The notes under the pieces: model-generated
What the model was told of the DNA's origin: nothing
Database searches by the model: none
The model's input: only the letters and a program-made list of their open reading frames with translations
Shown: positions 29,926-37,064 of the stretch, piece after piece
How the letters are laid out: the number at the start of each line of letters is the position of its first letter
How positions within the stretch are numbered: position 1 is the first letter of the stretch
Position numbers and translations under genes: made by a program
Assembly: GCA_022778545.1 (NCBI GenBank)
Contig: JALFDW010000014.1
Coordinates: 1 to 64,000, forward strand
Length of the DNA stretch: 64,000 nucleotides
Direction of reading: 5' to 3'
DNA from: a bacterium
GTDB lineage: Bacteria; Bacillota; Clostridia; Christensenellales; CAG-138

Positions 29926-30693
29926 TTATTCCTGCTCGTCCATATACTCGACATCGTCATCATCGCTCAAAAGGCTTGCCGCGATGATCGTGATCGACCC
30001 ATAGGGCCTGCTCTGCCTGAGCGTGATCTCATTGCGCATGATCATATCGAGCAGCGCCATGAATGTCACGATCTTTTCCATTTTCTCGCTTGTGTCATCA
30101 AACAGGGATTCAAAGCTCACGCGCCCCTGTTCCGAAAGCACCGCACGAATCTTTTTGAGTTGCTTGCGGATCGTAAACGTATCCGCCTTGACCTGGTGCA
30201 ATGGAGAAGGCGCAGCCGGCTCCGGCGCTTCCCGGTTCAGCACAGCAAAAAACGCTTCATAAAGCTCTGCAGTAGTCGCTTGCGCAAGGCTGTATTCCTG
30301 CGGCGGAAGGACAATTTCCTCCGGGAGCCGCGTGTAAACGCGCGCAGTTTCGCTCTGCAGTTCTTCCAGCTTCGCGCCCGCCTCTTTAAAGGCTTTATAT
30401 TCTCGCAGCTGCCGGACAAGCGCCGCTTCCGGATCTTCCTCCCCCTCCGGTTCTTCCCGTGGAGGGCGCGGCAAAAGCGAGCGCGACTTGATATACACAA
30501 GCGTTGCTGCCATAATCAGGAACTCGCTTGCGGTATCCATGTCAAGTGTATCCACTTCACTCATCAGAGCAAGGTATTGCGCTGTGATCTCAGAAATAAA
30601 GATGTCCTTGATGTCAACTTTTGCCTGTTCGATCAAATGCAGCAGCAGATCCAAAGGGCCGTCAAATTGGCTGAGATGGACTTCATACGCCAT
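29926..30693 (-). CDS. scpA: Segregation and condensation protein A
   Basis: Kleisin subunit (255 residues) bridging the heads of Smc. The N-terminal FDGPLDLLLHLIEQAKVDIKDI motif is diagnostic; a winged-helix region near 175-240 binds the Smc cap. Acidic C-terminus (DDDDVEYMDE). It is immediately downstream of the site-2 protease gene (13 bp) and upstream of scpB. Confidence 0.95.
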   Translation of the reverse strand: MAYEVHLSQFDGPLDLLLHLIEQAKVDIKDIFISEITAQYLALMSEVDTLDMDTASEFLIMAATLVYIKSRSLLPRPPREEPEGEEDPEAALVRQLREYKAFKEAGAKLEELQSETARVYTRLPEEIVLPPQEYSLAQATTAELYEAFFAVLNREAPEPAAPSPLHQVKADTFTIRKQLKKIRAVLSEQGRVSFESLFDDTSEKMEKIVTFMALLDMIMRNEITLRQSRPYGSITIIAASLLSDDDDVEYMDEQE

Positions 30694-30706
30694 AGTCTAC
30701 CCACTC

Positions 30707-31384
30707 TCAGAGAAACAGGCCGAAAATCGCAGAATAAATCGCCGACATGCCGGACCACAAGGCCATTACGATATTGCTCATGAAGCCTGTGTTCGCATTG
30801 AGGATCAGCACGACGATCAGGATCACGAAGCCATAGCGTTCAACATAATAGAAGAACTTGAAGCCGAAACCAGTGCGCGTGAACCGGCCCAGGATGCACT
30901 GAAGCACATGGTATCCGTCAAGCGGCGGCACAGGCAGCAGATTGAACACAAAGAACGCCAAATTGATGAAAAACATCGAAGACAGAATGTTTTCGAGGAT
31001 CAGGCTGTCAATGCGCGTAAAGAGCTGAACGATATAGATCACGCCCAACGTCACAAAAGCAATGATGAGATTTGCTCCGACGCCCGCGAGGGAAACGATC
31101 AGCTCGTCCTTTCTGGGGTGTTTGAAATTGCGCGAATTGATCGGCACAGGCTTCGCCCAGCCAAAGCGAACGAGCAGAAGCATCACAAGGCCGACCGGGT
31201 CAAAATGCGCGAATGGGTTCAACGTCATCCGGCCAAGGTTGCGTGCTGTCGGATCGCCGCACTTATAGGCTGCGTACGCGTGCGCACACTCATGAAACGA
31301 GATCGCGACCAGGATACCCGGAATACGATACAGGATCTCAAGAAGGATCGTGGACAGATCGGTACTGCCAAAGTTAAAAAGCAA
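30707..31384 (-). CDS. Site-2 protease family protein (M50)
   Basis: A membrane metalloprotease of 225 residues. The zinc-binding HExxH lies in the first membrane segment (His31, Glu32, His35, in FHECAHAY), and the second conserved motif NLLPVPPLDGYHVL supplies the Asp ligand. About five to six membrane segments. No substrate can be inferred. The start is probably a TTG at 31384 with GGAG 9 nt upstream. An upstream frame to 31453 includes the 5' leader hairpin and is rejected. Shares a promoter with scpA and scpB. Confidence 0.88.
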   Translation of the reverse strand: MLFNFGSTDLSTILLEILYRIPGILVAISFHECAHAYAAYKCGDPTARNLGRMTLNPFAHFDPVGLVMLLLVRFGWAKPVPINSRNFKHPRKDELIVSLAGVGANLIIAFVTLGVIYIVQLFTRIDSLILENILSSMFFINLAFFVFNLLPVPPLDGYHVLQCILGRFTRTGFGFKFFYYVERYGFVILIVVLILNANTGFMSNIVMALWSGMSAIYSAIFGLFL

Positions 31385-31409
31385 ATGCGTATTCTCCTCT
31401 AACGGTATT

Positions 31410-31431
31410 GCCCGCATCGCACGATGCAGGC
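31410..31431 (-). other. 5' leader hairpin of the M50-scpAB transcript
   Basis: A 10-bp stem (31422-31431 with 31410-31419, one G-U) with a 2-nt loop lies between promoter and start codon. There is no T-tract, so it is not an intrinsic terminator; it may stabilise the 5' end. Confidence 0.45.
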
Positions 31432-31441
31432 TTTTCGTTAT

Positions 31442-31470
31442 ATTATAAGGCAAAGCCTTCCGCGATGCAA
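31442..31470 (-). promoter_or_regulatory. Promoter of M50-scpA-scpB operon
   Basis: TTGCAT (31465-31470), a 17-bp spacer and TATAAT (31442-31447) on the minus strand. Confidence 0.75.
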
Positions 31471-31480
31471 GGCGCGCCTC

Positions 31481-32644
31481 TCAGGCATGCAGCCAGCTTG
31501 AGAATATGCGCCGCACATGCTCCCACAGCGTGGCAGCCGGAACTTCCATTTGGGGAAACAGCTCGACCTCCGCGGCAACGTTGCCATCCGGCCCGGTAAA
31601 ATATGCCTTGCCCACAGCCCGATCTGCGGGCAAGGGCGCCATAAGCACATCGGGCAAAGCGAGTTCCCTTTCACAGCTCTCCCCCTGCCGGAGCAGGAGA
31701 ACCGCGTCCGAACCTGCAACGAGGTCAATCACATCAAGCGTTCCGCCGCGCACCGGCACAGCTTCCACCAAAACCTCTCCGGCATGCGCAAGCGCTGTTG
31801 CCTGATAAGCCGTAAAGCAGTATTCCACCATCTCCTGTGCTATTGCAAAACGTGCTGCCGAATCCGGTGCCCCCGTCACTGCACAAAGATAAACCGTATC
31901 CCCCCTGCGCACACCAAACAAGCCGCAATATCCGGCTTCCTGCGAGGAGCCCGTTGCCATGCCAAAGCAGCCTGCCGTATTCCGAATGAGCCGGTTTGGG
32001 TTCACGAGTTCCGTTCTGTTTCCCTTCTCATGCAGGATCTCATCCATGTATGCCGCGCTGTAAGCACAAAATGTTTCGCTTTTTGCAAGCGCCGCACCGA
32101 GTTTCAGCAGATCGTTTGCCGAAAGGCGCGTTCCTTCTCCGGAAAGGGAAAGGCACTCTGCCTCGATCGAAAGCGCAGCAAGGCGCGCGTTGATTGCAGC
32201 AAGCGCCGCTCCGCTTGTTCCCGCACAAGCCTCCGCAAGTGCATGGATCGCATCCCCGGCAAGGATCATCACGGCCGCTTTGAGAAGCGCTTCCGCCGAA
32301 ATGCGTTCGTATGGCTCAACAAACGCAGTCGGCCCGCGCACAGCTGCAGCAGCCTCGCTGACCGTGACAGTGGCATCCAGCGCAAATGCTCCCGCATCGA
32401 TTGCCTCACAGACATAGAGAAGCGCCGGCAAACGCGCGAGCCCTGCAACATCGCGCTTTGCATCCGCTTCTTTTGACAGGATCAAAGTCAGCGTGGAAGC
32501 CTCTGCAACAGCAGCGCTTTTTGCACGCGTAAGTTCCACCGGCGAAATCTCGGGCTCCGCACCTGCTGTTTGGATGCAAAGAAAGCAAAGTGTTGCTGTC
32601 AGCAGCAAAGAAGTGATCCGGCGAACCGTAGAACGTCTCAACAT
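31481..32644 (-). CDS. DacF-like penicillin-binding protein lacking all catalytic motifs
   Basis: A 387-residue secreted protein (signal peptide 1 to about 29, ending AGA) that aligns by eye along its length with the intact DacF at 26156. Active-site motifs are replaced: the SxxK position reads GLAR (68-71), the SGN position reads AGD (129-131) and the KTG position reads ATG (230-232). It should therefore not cleave D-Ala-D-Ala. The frame is long and uninterrupted, so it looks maintained rather than decayed. It lies after deoB, where Bacillus has dacF (deoB-punA-dacF). A role as a peptidoglycan-binding or regulatory pseudoenzyme is inference. Confidence 0.85.
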   Translation of the reverse strand: MLRRSTVRRITSLLLTATLCFLCIQTAGAEPEISPVELTRAKSAAVAEASTLTLILSKEADAKRDVAGLARLPALLYVCEAIDAGAFALDATVTVSEAAAAVRGPTAFVEPYERISAEALLKAAVMILAGDAIHALAEACAGTSGAALAAINARLAALSIEAECLSLSGEGTRLSANDLLKLGAALAKSETFCAYSAAYMDEILHEKGNRTELVNPNRLIRNTAGCFGMATGSSQEAGYCGLFGVRRGDTVYLCAVTGAPDSAARFAIAQEMVEYCFTAYQATALAHAGEVLVEAVPVRGGTLDVIDLVAGSDAVLLLRQGESCERELALPDVLMAPLPADRAVGKAYFTGPDGNVAAEVELFPQMEVPAATLWEHVRRIFSSWLHA

Positions 32645-32649
32645 AAAAC

Positions 32650-32699
32650 AAACCCTTTCTGCGTTCTCTGCTTTAAGCATATTTCCGCAGAAAGGGTTT
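32650..32699 (-). terminator. Terminator-like hairpin after deoB that contains the next gene's ribosome site
   Basis: A 14-bp perfect stem (32686-32699 with 32650-32663), loop of 22 with a further TGCTT/AAGCA pairing, then TGTTTT leading straight into the ATG at 32644. The AAAGGG ribosome site of the DacF-like gene is inside the 3' arm of the stem. Confidence 0.65.
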
Positions 32700-32723
32700 C
32701 ATGCCAAATAAACGTCTTCAGCT

Positions 32724-33890
32724 TCAGCGCAGTGTGCGCAGAAAGGAAGTTCCATTGTGCCAGGTCTCGCCCGTAAGGTATTCCGTCACAGTGGCGGCAA
32801 TGTCCGCAAACGTCGCGCGCGTGCCAAGCTCTGCGCCGCCCTTCCACGCAGGGCCAAGTGCAAGGATCGGGATGTATTCCCGCGTATGATCCGTTCCGGG
32901 ATGGGTCGGATCGCAGCCGTGATCCGCCGTAATGATCATCAGATCCCCATCATGCATCGCTGCAATGAGTTCCGGCAGCCGCGCGTCGAAATACGCAAGC
33001 GCGTTTGCATAGCCTTCCACATCGTTGCGGTGGCCGTAAAGCATGTCAAAATCCACAAGGTTCGTGAATATGAACGCGCCCTCGCCGCTCTTCAGGTATT
33101 TCAACGTTGCCTCAATACCATCATGGTTGTTCTTGGTGTGATCCACGATCCCAACGTTCCTGTGGCAGAAGATATCCTCGATCTTCCCGATCGAGATGTT
33201 CTCCAGGCCGCGCTGTGCGAAGCGATCCAAAATGGTTTCAGCGACAGGCTCGACCGCGTAATCCCGCCGGTTTTCCGTCCGCGTGTATACGCCATTTTCG
33301 CCGAGGAACGGCCGTGCTATGACGCGCCCTACAAGGTTATCCCCCACAAGCATGGCACGCGCGGTTTCACACATGCTGTAAAGCTCCGGAAGTGGGATCA
33401 CCTGTTCATGTGCTGCGATCTGGAACACGCTATCTGCCGAGGTGTATATGATCGGCTTTCCGGTACGCACATGCTCATCCCCAAGTTCCTGAATGATTGC
33501 CGTTCCGGAAGCGACGCAGTTGCCAAGCGTTCCGCGGCCGATCTTTCTTTCGAATTCACCGATCAGTTCTTTGGGGAAACCGTTCGGATACGTTTTGAAC
33601 GGCGTATCCATGATGATGCCCGTCATCTCCCAATGCCCGCAGGTCGTGTCCTTTGCGAGCGTTTTCTCAGCGGATCTGCCAAATGCAGCCTTCGGGCATT
33701 CGGTTTTCGGCAAACGTGAATCCTCAATGTTGCCAAGCCCCAATGAGAGCAAATTGGGGATGTCAAGCGATCCCCGCTTTTTGAAAATGTTACCAAGCGT
33801 ATGTGCTCCGACGTCGCCAAATGCAGCCGCATCCGGCTGCGCGCCGATTCCAACGCTGTCAAGTACGATCAAAATAACTCGTTTTTTCAT
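32724..33890 (-). CDS. deoB: Phosphopentomutase
   Basis: Interconverts (deoxy)ribose 1- and 5-phosphate in nucleoside salvage. Alkaline-phosphatase-like metal sites: VLDSVGIGAQPD at the N-terminus and TADHGCDPTHPGTDHTRE near the C-terminus. Length 388 is standard. The ATG at 33890 follows GAGG at 7 nt; the frame extends upstream to 33926 but that part overlaps the promoter. It has its own promoter at 33908-33937. Confidence 0.96.
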   Translation of the reverse strand: MKKRVILIVLDSVGIGAQPDAAAFGDVGAHTLGNIFKKRGSLDIPNLLSLGLGNIEDSRLPKTECPKAAFGRSAEKTLAKDTTCGHWEMTGIIMDTPFKTYPNGFPKELIGEFERKIGRGTLGNCVASGTAIIQELGDEHVRTGKPIIYTSADSVFQIAAHEQVIPLPELYSMCETARAMLVGDNLVGRVIARPFLGENGVYTRTENRRDYAVEPVAETILDRFAQRGLENISIGKIEDIFCHRNVGIVDHTKNNHDGIEATLKYLKSGEGAFIFTNLVDFDMLYGHRNDVEGYANALAYFDARLPELIAAMHDGDLMIITADHGCDPTHPGTDHTREYIPILALGPAWKGGAELGTRATFADIAATVTEYLTGETWHNGTSFLRTLR

Positions 33891-33907
33891 GTTTTCACCT
33901 CGGAAAT

Positions 33908-33937
33908 ATTGTAACACCCGGGGCACCGTTTCGTCAA
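33908..33937 (-). promoter_or_regulatory. Promoter of deoB
   Basis: TTGACG (33932-33937), 18-bp spacer and TACAAT (33908-33913) on the minus strand. Confidence 0.7.
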
Positions 33938-34548
33938 TTTGAAGCAGCGAATGTCAGTAAAATACGCAGAATAATCTGTGCCGCAAATCCTTCCGCAAGA
34001 ATGCCCATTGCAGTAAGAAACACCGTCAGCCGCAAGCAGGGCAAGAGCGTAGCCTCTTCATCCTTCTCCCGTGAGCTGCTTGTCTTTTGAACACCACGCA
34101 GCCTGGATGCGCCATAGCCAAAGCACAGGATCAGGCCGGTCAGCATGCAACAACTTGGCAGTATAACGCCGATCATTCCGCATACGATCCCCCACCATGC
34201 ATAATCCAGATAGAGCTGTTTCACCGCAAGCCCGATCGCAAACCCTTTCAAAGCGAGGCTCGCGCAGGAAAGCGGGAGAAATGATGGTCGCAGAGCAGCG
34301 CTCAGCACGCCGCAGCAGAGCAGAAGGTCAAACAGCGCAAGGCGAAGCATCCCCTGCAGTAGCTGCGTGGAACGCTCAGCGCGCATCATGCACTCGACCA
34401 GTAGCCCACAGCGGGAAAGAAGCGCGCCGGTAGACACGCCGGTTGCAAAGCCCAGCGCGAAAAACCCGCTTCCAAAGGCAATGGCATAAGGATGCGCCAT
34501 ACAAAGCTGAAAGAAGCGCGTTTTTTTGAAAGCTGCAAGTCTTTGCAT
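33934..34548 (-). CDS. SpoIIM-like membrane protein (tentative)
   Basis: A 204-residue protein with about five membrane segments. The stretch LKGFAIG...WWGIVCGMIGVILPS resembles the conserved region of stage II sporulation protein M (a KGF...G segment followed by GV-Pro), and the locus fits, because spoIIM lies near spo0A, deoB and dacF in many Firmicutes. SpoIIM with SpoIID and SpoIIP remodels septal peptidoglycan during engulfment. Sequence support is modest; it could be an unrelated membrane protein. ATG at 34548 preceded by AAGGGTGG; a GTG at 34560 is less likely. Confidence 0.55.
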   Translation of the reverse strand: MQRLAAFKKTRFFQLCMAHPYAIAFGSGFFALGFATGVSTGALLSRCGLLVECMMRAERSTQLLQGMLRLALFDLLLCCGVLSAALRPSFLPLSCASLALKGFAIGLAVKQLYLDYAWWGIVCGMIGVILPSCCMLTGLILCFGYGASRLRGVQKTSSSREKDEEATLLPCLRLTVFLTAMGILAEGFAAQIILRILLTFAASN

Positions 34549-34625
34549 AAAAAGAGCCACCCTTCTGTTCTATGCTTCAATATACTTGGACGAGCGGCAT
34601 ATTATTCTTTGGCGTATATTTTCGT

Positions 34626-35402
34626 TCAGCGATATTTTTGGCGCATCACCGTCCGGTCTGTCAGCATGGCGATGCACTCCTTGTTCGTTGGCCTGCCCTT
34701 ATTGTCATTTACGGTATAGCCGAACATTTTGTGCTGCATCTCGATATTGCCGTGAAACCACGCCCGGTCGATCGCCGTGCGGATGTTACGTTCCACGCGC
34801 TTCGGAGTTGAATTGCAGACGCGCGCGACCTCCGGATAAACCTCCGTTGTTACAGAAACGCGCCTTCCATAATTCTCAACACAGTATTCGATCGCAACCT
34901 TCAAAAAACGGTATCCGCTAACATGCGGCGAAATCCCGATAATGTGCAGATAGTTTGTTATGATCCGTTCCCTGTCTGCATCGCGGCGTTTTTCCGTTTT
35001 CTGCTGCTCTGCCGTCCCCTCTTCACGAAGCGCGCCAAGCAGCCGAACAACGGTCCGGCAGATTCGATCGGGCGGCGTTGGCATTGCGATGAAGTAAGCC
35101 ATGCCAAGCGATTGCGTAAGCTTGATGATCTCCTCACTGGTGAGAGAAGAGAGCGCAACGAATTTTGTCTTTTCCCCCAGCTTTCGCTCCCGGCATTGCA
35201 TCATAAACTCCGCGCCGTCAACCTCTGGCATAAGCATGTCCACAAGCGCGGCATCCGGCTCGTTTTTCGCCATGTGTTCCAACGCCTCCGCAGCGCTGCT
35301 GCAGATATCGACAGCAAACCCGCCCTCCTGCGCAAAGCACTCTGCAAGCGCACTGCACAGCCTCGGATTGTCATCCACGATCAGCAGATTGTATTCAGCC
35401 AT
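34626..35402 (-). CDS. spo0A: Sporulation master regulator Spo0A
   Basis: Response regulator controlling entry into sporulation. Receiver domain 1 to about 122 with acidic pair Asp10-Asp11 and phospho-acceptor Asp55 (VDMLMP); the conserved Lys of the KPF motif is replaced by Met107 (YFIAMPTPP) and the Thr position is Ser. The C-terminal DNA-binding domain (about 150-258) is typical: GISPHVSGYRFL, STPKRVERNIRTAIDRAW, GYTVNDNKGRPTNKE. Candidate 0A boxes lie upstream. It follows spoIVB, in the conserved recN-spoIVB-spo0A order. Confidence 0.95.
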   Translation of the reverse strand: MAEYNLLIVDDNPRLCSALAECFAQEGGFAVDICSSAAEALEHMAKNEPDAALVDMLMPEVDGAEFMMQCRERKLGEKTKFVALSSLTSEEIIKLTQSLGMAYFIAMPTPPDRICRTVVRLLGALREEGTAEQQKTEKRRDADRERIITNYLHIIGISPHVSGYRFLKVAIEYCVENYGRRVSVTTEVYPEVARVCNSTPKRVERNIRTAIDRAWFHGNIEMQHKMFGYTVNDNKGRPTNKECIAMLTDRTVMRQKYR

Positions 35403-35706
35403 GGCTTGTCGTTCCCCTTTTAAAGCAATGCCGGATATTGGGTTTCATTTATCCCAATGCTATTCTATTACATCTTTCCAGTTCCAGGCAATAGCTTCCC
35501 CCTATTTATCGACATAATCCGCGTATTAACGACAAACTCCGTCACAAAGCACATACGGGCACGAAAAAATACCTTTTTCTACAGATTCCCTTCTTTTTTC
35601 GACAGGCAATACTCTATTTCTGAGCCGGTTCAGCTCGCTTATGTGGTTATACAATATGTTCTATCCCTGACATCCAACAAAGCACATATCAGCTTCCGGC
35701 CGTTTT
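35403..35706. other. spoIVB-spo0A intergenic region
   Basis: A 304-bp AT-rich gap with no credible reading frame. It holds three Spo0A-box-like sequences (separate entry) and several poly-A/T runs. I could not identify confident SigA or SigH promoter pairs, nor a clear terminator for spoIVB. Confidence 0.6.
35508..35604 (-). promoter_or_regulatory. Cluster of Spo0A boxes upstream of spo0A
   Basis: On the minus strand: TGTCGAA (35598-35604, perfect match to the 0A box TGNCGAA), TGTCGTT (35528-35534) and TGTCGAT (35508-35514), each one mismatch from it. The last two are 20 bp apart, so on the same DNA face. Suggests autoregulation of spo0A. Confidence 0.6.
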
Positions 35707-36966
35707 TCAGCCTGCTGCGCAGTTTTCCTCCATCCAGAGCGCATACACGCAATATCCTTTGAGCGGATCGTTAATAAAAACATGGGTGACTGCTCCTGCC
35801 AGCTTTCCGTTCTGCAGGATCGGGCTTCCGCTCATCCCCTGCACGATCCCGCCGGTCTTTGCGATCAGTTCCGGATCCGTCACGCGGATGACCATGCCCT
35901 TTGTGTCCGCAACATCCTGTGCATAAAGCTTGATAATCTCACAATCATAGGCTTTAACTCCTTCTGCATCCACACTTGTCAGGATCTGTGCCGGTCCTTC
36001 TTTTAATTCATCCGGATACGCAAGCGGAACGCCTTCCGGATACAGCGGGTTCGGAACCGGCTCATACAGCGTGCCATATACACCGTACGCCGTGTTGTCC
36101 TCAATGTTTCCAAGGCGTTTGCTCAAAACATTGAACGTTCCGCGGATCTCTCCGGGCGCCCCCTGTTCGCCCAGCGATACGCCGATAATGCTTGCGCGGA
36201 TGATCTCCCCGCTCTTGATCAGCAACCGTTCTCCCGTATCCGCATCCGTTACCGCATGGCCCAGTGCACCATATCGCAAATTGTTCATCACATAGAAAGA
36301 CAGCGTTCCGATCCCGGCCGTGCTTTCACGCACCCACATGCCAACGCGCGGCACACCGTCCGCAAGATCTACAGCAGGGACAACGGAAAACGTAAGTGTT
36401 TCTCCATCCCGAAGAACCGTGGCGGTAAACGCACCGCCTTCATATGCAGCGCAAAGCTCAGCCATATGCGCTGCGCCCTCCACTGAAACGTCATTGATGC
36501 TGACGAGCACATCGCCTGCGCGCAGCCCCGCAGCAGCTGCAGGCGAAATTCTGCCCTGTGCAGTATCAATGCTTCCAAGCCCAACGATGAGCACACCTTT
36601 CGTATACATGCTCAACCCGACAGAATGTCCCCCTGGCATTACATATACGGTTTCGCGAACATGTACGTTGATCCGCTTTACAGGAATGCCCAGGAATTTA
36701 ATGACATAGTCACCCTCATGAAGCTGCCGTGTTTTTCCAAGCGTTTCGGACAGGCTTTTTCCCACCTCCGCACCGGTTTCATCGGAAAGCGTAAACGCTC
36801 CCTGCACCGCCGCAAGCTGTTCCCAGCCTTCATTTCCGTCGATGTATACTTTTGTAGGCAAGTCGCGCACCGTGCGCACAGCCGGGTCCAGATTTGCAAG
36901 CAAAAGCACCGCGCATGCTATGCTTCCCAAAGTTTTTATCATTACGCGCAATGCGTTCCGCTTCAT
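35707..36966 (-). CDS. spoIVB: SpoIVB serine peptidase
   Basis: Forespore-secreted serine protease that triggers pro-SigK processing by cutting SpoIVFA. N-terminal membrane anchor (about 8-27), PDZ domain (about 115-200) and SpoIVB peptidase domain with catalytic His237 (GALGHAV) and Ser379 (GMSGSP); an Asp in VTDPEL (about 364) is the likely third member. At 419 residues it has the normal length. ATG at 36966 with GAGGTGG just upstream. Lies between recN and spo0A, a conserved order. Confidence 0.95.
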   Translation of the reverse strand: MKRNALRVMIKTLGSIACAVLLLANLDPAVRTVRDLPTKVYIDGNEGWEQLAAVQGAFTLSDETGAEVGKSLSETLGKTRQLHEGDYVIKFLGIPVKRINVHVRETVYVMPGGHSVGLSMYTKGVLIVGLGSIDTAQGRISPAAAAGLRAGDVLVSINDVSVEGAAHMAELCAAYEGGAFTATVLRDGETLTFSVVPAVDLADGVPRVGMWVRESTAGIGTLSFYVMNNLRYGALGHAVTDADTGERLLIKSGEIIRASIIGVSLGEQGAPGEIRGTFNVLSKRLGNIEDNTAYGVYGTLYEPVPNPLYPEGVPLAYPDELKEGPAQILTSVDAEGVKAYDCEIIKLYAQDVADTKGMVIRVTDPELIAKTGGIVQGMSGSPILQNGKLAGAVTHVFINDPLKGYCVYALWMEENCAAG

Positions 36967-36977
36967 GCTCCACCTCA

Positions 36978-37013
36978 AACAAAAAACACTGCTGCCTGTC
37001 CGGCACAGTGTTT
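36978..37013 (-). terminator. Intrinsic terminator after recN
   Basis: AAACACTG (minus, 37006-37013) pairs with CAGTGTTT (36984-36991) with an inner TGCC/GGCA, followed by a TTTTTTG tract, just before spoIVB. Confidence 0.75.
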
Positions 37014-37064
37014 ATGTTTTGCATGAAAGCGCCCTGCTATACCCGAAGCTGCGCGGCGGAGCAC

